A DNA stretch of 64,000 nucleotides from Pseudobacteroides cellulosolvens ATCC 35603 = DSM 2933 (GCF_001262605.1 NZ_LGTC01000001.1:6497501-6561500); one strand, 5' to 3'. Positions 12,191 through 19,749 are shown, counted from the stretch's first letter. The notes: a model not told the origin generated them from the letters alone. Made by a program: numbers and translations.

Positions 12191-12607
12191 TTAATTCCCT
12201 CCCATCATATACTTAATCATTTTTGGCATCATGTGATACATAATTCCTATTTTTTCATCGTCGCTCATGTTTGTGAAAAACTTGCCACTCATTTCGTTCA
12301 TCATACGGTCTTTCTCATGATCAGGTGAGTTTGCCATCATTACATCCATCATAGATCTCATAACAATAGGCATCATTTCATGTATAATACTTAGTTTTGC
12401 GTTGTTACCGACATTTTCAAATGTTCTATGAACCATTTCTTCCGGATTATTAGGGTTAAATGCCCCTGCTTGCATAAAGTATGGTGCTATTTTAGGCATC
12501 ATATAGTTTTTGATTCTTTCTTTCTGCTCCCAAGATATGTTCGCAAAGCATTTGTCCATCATTTCACTCATCATTCCGATCTTTTGATCATAAGACATGT
12601 TTTCCAT
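12191..12607 (-). CDS. methionine-rich repeat protein
   Basis: A 138-residue protein of unknown family, built from about three repeats of a roughly 22-40 residue helical unit. The units are MSYDQKIGMMSEMMDKCF, EKDRMMNEMSGKFFTN and MSDDEKIGIMYHMMPKMI. The same unit begins the downstream protein at 11629, but the HTH-like C-terminus is absent. It has one Cys (residue 18). It could be a metal-binding buffer or a partner of the two HTH-containing proteins; nothing in the sequence settles this. It sits second in the operon, directly after the ArsR gene. Confidence 0.75.
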   Translation of the reverse strand: MENMSYDQKIGMMSEMMDKCFANISWEQKERIKNYMMPKIAPYFMQAGAFNPNNPEEMVHRTFENVGNNAKLSIIHEMMPIVMRSMMDVMMANSPDHEKDRMMNEMSGKFFTNMSDDEKIGIMYHMMPKMIKYMMGGN

Positions 12608-12641
12608 TAATCAGGCATCCTTTCGTTTAGATATTTTTTTG

Positions 12642-13004
12642 TTACTCGGTAAAATTAAGCATATTCTCTAGCATTCTTTTCCATATAGGTGGGCATTGAA
12701 ATACTACATTATCTGTCGATTCAATAGTTTCTCTAGGTAGTAGCTCCCAAAATAAACCTAAGACATCCAATAGTTTTGGATTTTTAAGAATATGATACAC
12801 AAATGGCCCATCTCTTAAAGTTTCAAGTATTTGATTATCTCTTAGCACCTTTAAATGGTGGGATACAAGTGGCTGAGAGAGACCCGTCTCCTCTACTATT
12901 TCAGAGACAGTTCTTTTGTTATTTCCTATAAAATTTATAACTCTAAGCCTGTTTGCATCACCAAGAATCTGAAAATACTTTTGCATCATTTGTTCTTGTC
13001 TCAT
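12642..13004 (-). CDS. ArsR-family transcriptional regulator
   Basis: A 120-residue winged-helix repressor. The HTH core is seen as TVSEIVEETGLSQPLVSHHLKVLRDNQIL, with a wing at RDGPFVYHIL. It lacks the CVC metalloid motif of classical ArsR; its only cysteine is Cys104 in FQCPPIWKRM near the C-terminus, so its effector may differ. It leads the operon of Met-rich proteins. Two copies of a 12-bp palindrome directly upstream (13031-13058) are likely autoregulatory operators. Its ribosome site is weak (GGGTAA before the ATG). Confidence 0.88.
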   Translation of the reverse strand: MRQEQMMQKYFQILGDANRLRVINFIGNNKRTVSEIVEETGLSQPLVSHHLKVLRDNQILETLRDGPFVYHILKNPKLLDVLGLFWELLPRETIESTDNVVFQCPPIWKRMLENMLNFTE

Positions 13005-13030
13005 ATATTTTTACCCGCATATAAATATTT

Positions 13031-13058
13031 ATTTATATAAATAATTATTTATATAAAT
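13031..13058 (-). promoter_or_regulatory. double palindrome upstream of ArsR/Met-rich operon
   Basis: The perfect palindrome ATTTATATAAAT occurs at 13031-13042 and again at 13047-13058, 16 bp apart start to start. It is 27 bp before the ArsR start, the expected place for an autoregulatory operator. The sequence differs from the ATATTAG/CTAATAT sites, which suggests that the two local ArsR proteins read different operators. Confidence 0.6.
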
Positions 13059-13203
13059 GACGGTTTATATTTATAATTTATCATTAATTCTTTTTATTGT
13101 CAATTATTAATTTCAAATAATTAAATTTAGTAGATATTTATTTCAATATAAAGGAATGCAAGGGCAATTCTCAAAAACGGTTTTACTGCACTTTTCGAAT
13201 ATA

Positions 13204-13257
13204 TTGACAATATATAGTGATAAATATATAATACGTAATATTAGAATCAACTAATAT
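13204..13257 (+). promoter_or_regulatory. promoter and perfect inverted-repeat operator of DGC-arsR operon
   Basis: TTGACA (13204-13209) and TATAAT (13227-13232) are separated by 17 bp, a consensus vegetative promoter. Immediately downstream, over the expected transcription start, is the perfect inverted repeat ATATTAG-aatcaa-CTAATAT (13238-13257). The same repeat is found at 14145-14164. Confidence 0.8.
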
Positions 13258-13302
13258 AGTCATGATCAAAAAATCATGCCATAGTAAAGGGACAAAAATT
13301 AT

Positions 13303-13677
13303 ATGTTAAATAGATGTGGTTGTAAACCTTCAGAAATTGTGATTTTTGTTTGTGCTGGTGGAGAAAATGTGGGGCAAATTGCATATAATTCTGCACTTAG
13401 CATTACGAAAAGAGGTAAAGCTACAACTTATTGCTTGATTGGCATAGGGGCTCATGTTCCTGGAATAGTAAAGTTAGCTAAAAGTGCTAAAAAAGTTATA
13501 GCGGTAGATGGTTGCCAATCATCATGTTCTAAAAAGACACTTAAGCATGCAGGGGTAAAAATCCATGATCATATAATTGTGACTAATGAAGGTATTGTTA
13601 AAAAAGAACATGCATCTGACATTACAAAGAATGATATTGAAAAAATAAGAGTTATAATAGAGTCAAAGTTTGAGTGA
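13303..13677 (+). CDS. DGC-domain putative zinc-binding protein
   Basis: A 124-residue paralogue of the protein at 9082. It has VDGCQSSCSKK (Cys71, Cys75), an N-terminal RCGC pair (Cys5, Cys7), FVCAGG (Cys17) and TYCLIG (Cys44). The cytoplasmic, soluble character fits a metal- or sulfur-handling role, which is not experimentally defined for the family. It is first in an operon with the CVC-type ArsR gene at 13711, 33 bp away, under the operator at 13238. This coupling is the best evidence that DGC proteins here respond to a thiol-reactive metal or metalloid. Confidence 0.85.
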   Translation: MLNRCGCKPSEIVIFVCAGGENVGQIAYNSALSITKRGKATTYCLIGIGAHVPGIVKLAKSAKKVIAVDGCQSSCSKKTLKHAGVKIHDHIIVTNEGIVKKEHASDITKNDIEKIRVIIESKFE

Positions 13678-13710
13678 TAGAATTGAATTATATAGTAAGG
13701 AGTATGGAGT

Positions 13711-14025
13711 ATGGGAAATATGGGAAATCAGCTAGTAGCCAATATTTTTAAAGCTTTATCACATCCAACAAGGCTACAAATATTACGGATTCTTAAAGAA
13801 AAGCCACTTTGTGTATGTGACATTCTTCCAATGATAGAATCAGAACAGTCTAATGCATCACAGCACCTTTCAGTTTTAAGAAACCAGGGAATTGTGGAAA
13901 GTAGAAAAGATGGGTTAATGGTCATATATAAAGTAAAAAGTCCAGAGATTTATCAAATGATCGAAATTGCTGAAGCTATTTTAATTCGTCAGATCGATGA
14001 GACTAGAAATTCCTTAGGAAAGTAA
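13711..14025 (+). CDS. ArsR-family metalloregulator with CVC motif
   Basis: A 104-residue ArsR/SmtB winged-helix protein. PLCVCDI gives Cys34 and Cys36, matching the ELCVCDL As(III)/Sb(III)-sensing motif of classical ArsR. The recognition helix is SEQSNASQHLSVLRNQGIV. The ATG at 13711 has AAGGAG 8 nt upstream. It is the second gene of the DGC operon and is followed by another operator-bearing promoter (14106-14164). It is the most likely reader of the ATATTAG-N6-CTAATAT sites, but that link is by proximity only. Confidence 0.9.
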   Translation: MGNMGNQLVANIFKALSHPTRLQILRILKEKPLCVCDILPMIESEQSNASQHLSVLRNQGIVESRKDGLMVIYKVKSPEIYQMIEIAEAILIRQIDETRNSLGK

Positions 14026-14105
14026 CCCAATAGCTTAACAAATCTTTAAAAAATCCATTAATGCACCTATAATAAAGATAATTAAATTGTTATTATAATT
14101 ATTTA

Positions 14106-14164
14106 TTGACAATTCTCAGCATATTAGCTAATATTATATTCATAATATTAGATTTTACTAATAT
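14106..14164 (+). promoter_or_regulatory. promoter with two ArsR-type operators
   Basis: TTGACA (14106-14111) is followed after 17 bp by TAATAT (14129-14134). The -10 box lies within the perfect palindrome ATATTAGCTAATAT (14121-14134). A second site, ATATTAG-atttta-CTAATAT, lies at 14145-14164. This controls the ferredoxin-permease-thioredoxin-CcdA operon. The leader between 14165 and 14311 shows no gene. Confidence 0.75.
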
Positions 14165-14311
14165 ACTAAATATAAAGGTATTACATTTATTACATAATAT
14201 GGATGAGAAAAGATTGTACAATATATCAATAAGGTTAATCAGATTTTCTTGAAAAACCTTTTTGTAATTTAACCATCTCAAAAAATGTATATTGAAAGGG
14301 GTTTTATTAAA

Positions 14312-14596
14312 ATGTCGAAAACATGGTATCCGGTTATTAGTTATGAAAACTGCACTGAATGTTTGGCTTGCTTTAACAAATGTAAAAATGGTGTTTTTAC
14401 ATTAAAAAATTCATGTCCGGTTGTTGTTAACCCTGAGGGATGTGTTCAGGGATGTCATGGATGTGGTAATCTCTGTCCGGTTGGAGCTATAGAGTATGTT
14501 GGAGATGATACAGGCTGGGTTCCGCCAGGCAAGAAAAACGCAGAAAGTGAATCTTCTTGCTGCGAAGCTGGTAAGATTAACTGTTGTGAGGGTTAG
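14312..14596 (+). CDS. cysteine-rich [4Fe-4S] ferredoxin-like protein
   Basis: A 94-residue protein with two cluster motifs, CTECLACFNKC (residues about 14-24) and GCVQGCHGCGNLCPVGAI (about 48-65). A C-terminal tail holds further cysteines (SSCCEAGKINCCEG) that are unusual for a ferredoxin and may bind a metal. The ATG at 14312 is chosen because AAAGGGG lies 9 nt upstream; a frame extension to 14285 would place that ribosome site inside the gene. It is first in the operon with the permease and thioredoxin genes. Electron donor to the thiol system is a plausible inferred role. Confidence 0.8.
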   Translation: MSKTWYPVISYENCTECLACFNKCKNGVFTLKNSCPVVVNPEGCVQGCHGCGNLCPVGAIEYVGDDTGWVPPGKKNAESESSCCEAGKINCCEG

Positions 14597-14626
14597 GAGT
14601 TGCAGTAATTAAAGGGGTTGATAATT

Positions 14627-15628
14627 TTGTTTGTATTCCAATGGTTAAATGAGCAATTGCTTAAAATGGAGTGGCTTTCCACGTTAATAAAAGTTTTAGT
14701 TGAGAAAGTATTTGGTTTGAATACCCAGGAACGATTGGGTGGAAGTATTCACTTTTTCATATATGATGTAATTAAAATATTTATATTGCTTACACTTCTG
14801 ATTTTTGCTATTTCATATATCCAAAGTTTTTTCCCCCAGAAAGAACGAGAAAAATATTAGGCAGATATAACGGAATTTCAGCAAACATTTTAGGAGCTCT
14901 GCTTGGTACTGTAACACCATTTTGTTCATGTTCCTCAATACCATTATTCATTGGATTTACAAGTGCCGGTTTACCTATAGGGGTTACGTTTTCATTTTAA
15001 TATCATCTCCTTTAGTAGATTTAGCTTCTGTAATAATGTTAGCAAGTATATTTAATTGGAAAATTGCTATAGCATATGTTATTGTAGGAGTTATCCTAGC
15101 TGTAATAGGAGGAACTGTGATAAGCAAATTGAAACTTGAAAAGTACGTAGAACCGTTCGTTTTTAACAACAAGGTCCTTGATGTTTCTCAGGAAGAATTA
15201 ACTATGCGAGATAGAATTGACTTCTCCAAGGATCAGGTGCTAAATATCATAAAAAAGGTTTGGCTCTATGTTTTTATTGGTGTTGGGATAGGAGCAGCTA
15301 TACACAATTGGATTCCTGAATCCATAATATCTGCAGTTCTTGGTCAGGACAAATGGTATTCAGTTATATTAGCAACGATATTTGGTGTTCCAATGTATGC
15401 TGATATTTTCGGAACCCTTCCGGTTGCCAGGGAACTTGTTCTAAAAGGTGTAGGAATTGGACTGCTCTATCGTTAATGATGGCTGTAACCGCCCTTTCAT
15501 TGCCATCAATGACTATGCTCAATAAAGTGGTTAAAGTAAAGCTTCTAGCTATATTTGCAGGTGTTGTTACCATTGGTATTATTATTATTGGGTATATTTT
15601 CAATGCTTTTAGTCATCTTTTGTATTAA
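14627..15628 (+). pseudogene. ArsP/DUF318-family permease, broken by three single-base shifts
   Basis: Read across three frames this is one permease of about 333 residues of the ArsP_1 (DUF318, YraQ-like) family. The hallmark TPFCSCSSIPLFIGF segment and several membrane helices are present. ArsP members export organoarsenicals; others have unknown substrates. The frame moves at a T6 run (14827-14832), a T4 run (14995-14998) and at 15459-15461. Each is repaired by adding one base that lengthens a homopolymer. The downstream piece resumes with LSLMMAVTALSLPSMTML and ends at a TAA at 15626. A TTG at 14627 has AAAGGGG 9 nt upstream. It is either a decayed gene or an assembly artefact. Confidence 0.75.
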
Positions 15629-15666
15629 GTTTAGTTTATAAATTAATAAGTGGAGGAGTAAGTGTT

Positions 15667-16233
15667 GTGAGTGAAAATAGTAATTCAAATACTAAAATAG
15701 GCAGTGTTATAAAAATTATTATTCCTGTAGTTATATTATGCATTCTTGTTGGTTTATGGTTTATTAAGAATAATAGAAACCATTCCGGTTTGGATGAAAC
15801 TGTAAATTCTGGAACACTACAAACAGGTAACTCAGATTATGATCTTGATGTTACAGAGAAGATCGATCTCGAGAAACTTAAGTCATTTGGTCTTCCTATT
15901 GTTATAGACTTTGGTGCAGACTCATGTATTCCCTGCAAACAAATGGCTCCAGTATTAAAGGAGTTAAATGAGGAATTAAAGGGAAAAGCTATTATTAAAT
16001 TTGTTGATGTATGGAAGTATCAGGAATTAGCTCAAGGATATCCTATAAGCCTTATACCAACACAGATATTAATTGATTCTAACGGTAAGCCATATAAGCC
16101 AAAAGATCCAAATGCTTTGCAGATTAAGGAATATAAATCAAGAGAAACCGGTGAACATATATTTACTGCACATGAGGGAGGAATAACAAAAGAGCAATTA
16201 TTAAGTGTCTTAAAGGAAATGGGGCTAAAATAA
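15667..16233 (+). CDS. membrane-anchored thioredoxin-like protein
   Basis: An N-terminal membrane helix (about residues 12-33) anchors a thioredoxin fold on the outer face. The active site is CIPC (Cys87, Cys90) in DFGADSCIPCKQM, with the cis-Pro loop at SLIPTQ. The GTG start follows GGAGGAG. The gene overlaps the next, CcdA-like, gene by one base, so they are translationally coupled. In known systems CcdA passes electrons from cytoplasmic thioredoxin to an external thioredoxin such as this one. Confidence 0.88.
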   Translation: MSENSNSNTKIGSVIKIIIPVVILCILVGLWFIKNNRNHSGLDETVNSGTLQTGNSDYDLDVTEKIDLEKLKSFGLPIVIDFGADSCIPCKQMAPVLKELNEELKGKAIIKFVDVWKYQELAQGYPISLIPTQILIDSNGKPYKPKDPNALQIKEYKSRETGEHIFTAHEGGITKEQLLSVLKEMGLK

Positions 16234-16934
16234 TGGATACTGTAATTAACAGTTGGCTTGAATCGTTTTCAGCTAATATAACTCAAAATTCATGGATGGC
16301 TCCACTTTTTGCATTACTTGCTGGAATTCTTACTTCATTTACTCCTTGTGCACTTTCAAGCGTTCCACTTGTTATTGGTTATGTAGGAGGAACCGGACAA
16401 AAGGATATAAAAAGATCCTTTTTGCTGTCAGTAGTATTTTCAAGCGGCATGGCTGTTACTTTTACTATTTTAGGTACAGCTGCATCCCTTCTTGGGAGAC
16501 TTATGCAGGGAACAGGTTCATGGTGGTATATTATTCTTGGAATACTAATGATGCTGATGGCACTTCAAACATGGGAAATATATAATTTTATACCATCTAC
16601 CTATGCAATTAATAAAAATGCAAAAAAAGGCTTTGTTGGAGCTTTTATTACAGGAGTATTAGGAGGCTTTTTTTCATCTCCATGTGCTACACCTGTACTT
16701 GTTGTATTGCTTGCCATAGTGGCTAAAGAAGGAAGTATGCTTTGGGGAATATTATTATTACTGTTATATTCACTAGGACATAGTTTTTTGGTATTGATTG
16801 CAGGTACATATGTTGGTTTTGTTCATAAGATGTCATCAAATGAAAAGTACGGTGCAGCGAGTAAAATACTGCGTATTATTACAGGTTCGCTAATTATGCT
16901 TATAGCTTTTTATATGTTTTACTTAGGATTTTAA
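16233..16934 (+). CDS. CcdA-like thiol-disulfide electron transporter
   Basis: A 233-residue integral membrane protein with about six helices. The two reactive Cys sit in the paired helices as in the CcdA/DsbD core: TSFTPCALSSVP (Cys39) and FSSPCATPVL (Cys151). It moves reducing equivalents across the membrane. The partners are encoded beside it: the membrane thioredoxin upstream and a cytoplasmic CKNC mini-thioredoxin downstream. No cytochrome c maturation genes are present, so cytochrome assembly is an unlikely role here. Confidence 0.9.
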   Translation: MDTVINSWLESFSANITQNSWMAPLFALLAGILTSFTPCALSSVPLVIGYVGGTGQKDIKRSFLLSVVFSSGMAVTFTILGTAASLLGRLMQGTGSWWYIILGILMMLMALQTWEIYNFIPSTYAINKNAKKGFVGAFITGVLGGFFSSPCATPVLVVLLAIVAKEGSMLWGILLLLLYSLGHSFLVLIAGTYVGFVHKMSSNEKYGAASKILRIITGSLIMLIAFYMFYLGF

Positions 16935-16957
16935 ATAATGTTAAGGAGAGGAATATT

Positions 16958-17197
16958 ATGATAATTAAAATTTTAGGCTCTGGATGTAAGAATTGTGAAA
17001 CTTTAAGGGCGAATACTGAAATTGCACTAAAAGAAACAGGCATTAATGCAGAAGTTGTTAAGGTAACAGATTTTAAGGATATAATGGCGTATGGTGTAAT
17101 GTCTACTCCGGCATTAGTAATTGATGAGAAGGTTGTGTCTTTTGGTAAGGTATTAAAACCAAAGGATATTGAGAAAATTCTTAATACGATAACTTAA
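16958..17197 (+). CDS. thioredoxin-fold small redox protein (MTH895/TM0996 type)
   Basis: A 79-residue glutaredoxin-like protein with an N-terminal GSGCKNCETL active site (Cys10, Cys13) and cis-Pro at STPALVID. The length and fold match the redox-active disulfide protein 2 family. These often sit beside ArsR-permease clusters in anaerobes. The ribosome site AAGGAGAGG lies before the ATG. It ends the operon that starts at 14312. Confidence 0.88.
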   Translation: MIIKILGSGCKNCETLRANTEIALKETGINAEVVKVTDFKDIMAYGVMSTPALVIDEKVVSFGKVLKPKDIEKILNTIT

Positions 17198-17284
17198 CAC
17201 TGCTTTAGCGAGTACGAAGGGTCCTTATTCTTTCATAGGAGAATTTCCAAAATATCTTTTATTTTAATATGTCACATTATTCTG

Positions 17285-17306
17285 CTCTAGCAATATATTG
17301 TTAGAG
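17285..17306. promoter_or_regulatory. 22-bp palindrome upstream of third DGC gene
   Basis: A near-perfect inverted repeat centred on CAATATATTG, with flanks CTCTAG and TTAGAG and one mismatched pair. It lies about 105 bp before the DGC gene at 17412. It could be an operator; it differs from the ATATTAG sites. Confidence 0.4.
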
Positions 17307-17411
17307 GATACTACCCAAAATATAAAGGTTCTACAAAATGTTATTTAGGGATTGTCCAATATTTTTATTCCTAATGTAGATATTTATAAATTTAATATGA
17401 GGGGTATGAAT

Positions 17412-17945
17412 ATGTGTGATAGCATGAATAAAACAGTTTCCTGCTGCGATGTAGGAAATTGCGAAAGTTCAAATAAGAGTATTATAAATATTGACTACGA
17501 AGTTATAAATATTGAAAAGACTAAAAATGTTTGCTCTCTATGTGAGGATTATGCAAAGGAACAATCTGAAAAGCCTATTGTTATTATGAGTTGCGAAGGT
17601 GCATGTTTACGAGGAGAGGTTTCAAGGCGTGCTGCAAATATTATATGTCATTCACTTCTTCCTGAAAAGACAGTAAGGTTATGTTTAGGTGGTGCATTTA
17701 CTAAAGATGGAGGACAGCGAAATCTGGTCCGTAATTCAAAAAAGGTTGTTGCATTAGAAGGTTGCCTTATTAAATGTGCTTCAAGGATGATGAAAGGTGT
17801 TATTAGTGACCTTAACCCTGACATAATTATTACTGATAAACTTTTTAGTTTTGATACAAATATTTTTGGAATCAACGAAATGCCTGAGGAAGATATAGCT
17901 GCAAACTCACTTGAAGTAGCTAAGAAAATTGCTGAAAAATTATAA
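17412..17945 (+). CDS. DGC-family-like cysteine-rich protein (long form)
   Basis: A 177-residue relative of the DGC proteins. The DGC motif is changed to EGC (ALEGCLIKCASR, Cys118 and Cys122). It has the equivalent SCEGAC (Cys61, Cys65) and LCLGGA (Cys91) and an extra N-terminal cysteine region (CC at 11-12, Cys17, CSLC at 41-44). The ATG at 17412 is chosen because AGGGG ends 7 nt before it. It lies 214 bp behind the thioredoxin gene, with a palindrome between them, so it is probably a separate transcript. Its function is not established; context suggests metal or thiol handling. Confidence 0.78.
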   Translation: MCDSMNKTVSCCDVGNCESSNKSIINIDYEVINIEKTKNVCSLCEDYAKEQSEKPIVIMSCEGACLRGEVSRRAANIICHSLLPEKTVRLCLGGAFTKDGGQRNLVRNSKKVVALEGCLIKCASRMMKGVISDLNPDIIITDKLFSFDTNIFGINEMPEEDIAANSLEVAKKIAEKL

Positions 17946-17970
17946 TATTTAAAAATGTTATATTCTTGCG

Positions 17971-18008
17971 GACAGTAGGAAAGTTTTAAAATACTATATC
18001 CTACTGTC
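17971..18008 (+). terminator. hairpin after third DGC gene
   Basis: Stem gacagtagga / tcctactgtc (10 bp) with an 18-nt loop, 25 bp after the stop codon. The tail (ttccc) is poor in T, so it is a weak intrinsic terminator at best. Confidence 0.5.
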
Positions 18009-18130
18009 TTCCCACGCATAAACTCTTTATTCTCCATGTGAGTTCAGATAAAATGACTTGTAAACATATATGTTGAATAACTGTTCAATATATAGTAAAA
18101 TTATCCTTAATCTTAAAGGAGGATGTTTTC

Positions 18131-18577
18131 ATGGAGAATAAAGCTAATTATGCAATAGATAATTTTGATTGTGGATTTAATTGTTCCCAAGCAGTATTTT
18201 CTGCTTTTTGTGAAGAATTGGGACTTAATAAAAAAATCGCATTAAAAATAGCTTGCTCTTTTGGAGGGGGTATGGCACTTGGTGAGGTATGCGGAGCAGT
18301 TACCGGTGCTTTTTTAGTTCTAGGCTTAAAATATGGTAATAATGATCCAGAAGATAAGTTTTCTAAAGCAAAGAATAGATTACTTAACAGAGATTTTACA
18401 GCTAGATTTAGAAAATTACACGGATACATAACCTGCAAAGAACTATTGAATTACGATATAACTGATGATAAACAATTGAACGCTGCAAGACAATCTGGGA
18501 TATTCAAAACAAAGTGTCCCAACTATGTAAGGGATACAGTATTATTACTTGAAGAAATAATAGCAGAAAACACATAA
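18131..18577 (+). CDS. C_GCAxxG_C_C family redox protein
   Basis: A 148-residue protein of the C_GCAxxG_C_C family. The conserved parts are FNCSQAVFSAF, the glycine-rich CSFGGGMALGEVCGAVTGA core, and spaced Cys near the C-terminus (TCKELL, TKCPNYV). The family is predicted to bind a cofactor or metal; its activity is not defined. The ribosome site AAAGGAGG precedes the ATG. A possible operator, TTGAATAACTGTTCAA, lies at 18073-18088. A second family member is at 61808. Confidence 0.87.
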   Translation: MENKANYAIDNFDCGFNCSQAVFSAFCEELGLNKKIALKIACSFGGGMALGEVCGAVTGAFLVLGLKYGNNDPEDKFSKAKNRLLNRDFTARFRKLHGYITCKELLNYDITDDKQLNAARQSGIFKTKCPNYVRDTVLLLEEIIAENT

Positions 18578-18607
18578 TGGATTTCTCCTTGTATATCAGC
18601 ACTACAT

Positions 18608-19057
18608 TCAACATTTATATCTAATAACTTTATCTGTGAATATTATACCATCCAAATGATCTATTTCATGGCATAACACCCTTGCTAGAAGTCCTTCTCC
18701 AGATACAATTATTTTTTCCCCTTTACGATTTAATCCTTCTACTATAATATTTTGAGGTCTTTTAACATCACCGTATCTTCCCGGTAGACTTACAGAGCCT
18801 TCCTCACCTATCTGCTCCCCTGATTCACTTATAATTTTGGGATTTATAATTTCTATAAGACCTTCTCCTATATCTGCAACGACTATTCTCTTCAGAACAC
18901 CTACATGCATAGCAGAAAGACCTATGGCATTTTCTTTCCTCATTGTTTCTACCAAGTCATCAAGGAATGTTAATATTTTATTATCAATAACATTTACTTC
19001 TCTCGCTTTTTTTCTAAAGATTTCATCATCTAGTTTCCTGATATTTCTCAAAGCCAT
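18608..19057 (-). CDS. peptide deformylase homologue with altered metal and active-site residues
   Basis: A 149-residue protein of the deformylase fold, which removes N-formyl groups from new proteins. The HEIDHLDG motif is intact (His130, Glu131, His134). Two other signature residues differ. The metal-ligand Cys of EGCLS is Ser88 in EGSVSLPG. The conserved Gln of GLAAxQVG is His51 in GLSAMHVG. An active deformylase normally needs both. It may be an inactive or repurposed paralogue, with the housekeeping enzyme elsewhere. It is convergent with the C_GCAxxG_C_C gene, 30 bp away. Confidence 0.85.
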   Translation of the reverse strand: MALRNIRKLDDEIFRKKAREVNVIDNKILTFLDDLVETMRKENAIGLSAMHVGVLKRIVVADIGEGLIEIINPKIISESGEQIGEEGSVSLPGRYGDVKRPQNIIVEGLNRKGEKIIVSGEGLLARVLCHEIDHLDGIIFTDKVIRYKC

Positions 19058-19111
19058 TTAAATGTCCTCCATGTTTTAATGCCAATTTGTGTTGTTTTTA
19101 ACGGTTTCAAG

Positions 19112-19678
19112 TTACTTCATCTTTGCTCCCAGCCAATTAAATGGTATATCGATATTGAAATAAATTTTGTGTTGATTTCCTTCTTTGTCAACTGCTTCTA
19201 ACAAATCATAACTTCGTTCATTGTGTTTTATTAGGCTTTGTGTAGTTCTTCTTAGACCTAAGCAGCCTAACAAGGCATATTCTTCATCAGTATTTATAAC
19301 AATAAAAGCGGTTTCGGGTGTTTTACCATCTCCGGAATTTAATATGGAGTCCACTAATTTATTTATTATGAAACCATGAAATGCTGATATTTTTTCATCA
19401 TTTACCTGCTCAGCAGCTGAGAAAACTACCATATGGAAATCAATATCAACGAATTTAGCAGTTAATAGTTTAGGAGCTTTGTTAATAATTTCTTTAAATT
19501 TACCTTCTTCAAATAAATTGGATAATTCATTAAGTTCATTTCTACTTCCATATGGGTTATAATAATTCGTTTTCGTATAAGCCATTCTTAATTGTAAATA
19601 GTCTATCTCTGTTGGATTTTTCTTTAAAATATCCTCATAATTAAGAGATGCTTTCTGTTTGTTTTTAAAGAACCACAT
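19112..19678 (-). CDS. hypothetical protein, possibly DUF4919
   Basis: A 188-residue soluble protein with no signal peptide. The pattern YLQLRMAYTKTNYYNPYGSR followed by a helical middle and a C-terminal beta-rich part (TAFIVINTDEEYALLG) resembles DUF4919 proteins, which have no known function. It is separated by 54 bp from the deformylase-like gene on the same strand. The DUF assignment is from memory of the family and uncertain. Confidence 0.65.
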   Translation of the reverse strand: MWFFKNKQKASLNYEDILKKNPTEIDYLQLRMAYTKTNYYNPYGSRNELNELSNLFEEGKFKEIINKAPKLLTAKFVDIDFHMVVFSAAEQVNDEKISAFHGFIINKLVDSILNSGDGKTPETAFIVINTDEEYALLGCLGLRRTTQSLIKHNERSYDLLEAVDKEGNQHKIYFNIDIPFNWLGAKMK

Positions 19679-19749
19679 AATTTTATTCTCCTTAAAATAA
19701 ATATTGAATGGCTAAAGAGGTATTTTACTAATCTTCCCTGCGAAGAGTA

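Noticed and set aside
14827..14837. Programmed -1 frameshift at T-TTT-TTC in the permease
   Set aside because: The heptamer fits, but the same gene has two further shifts without slippery sites, so decay or read error explains all three better.
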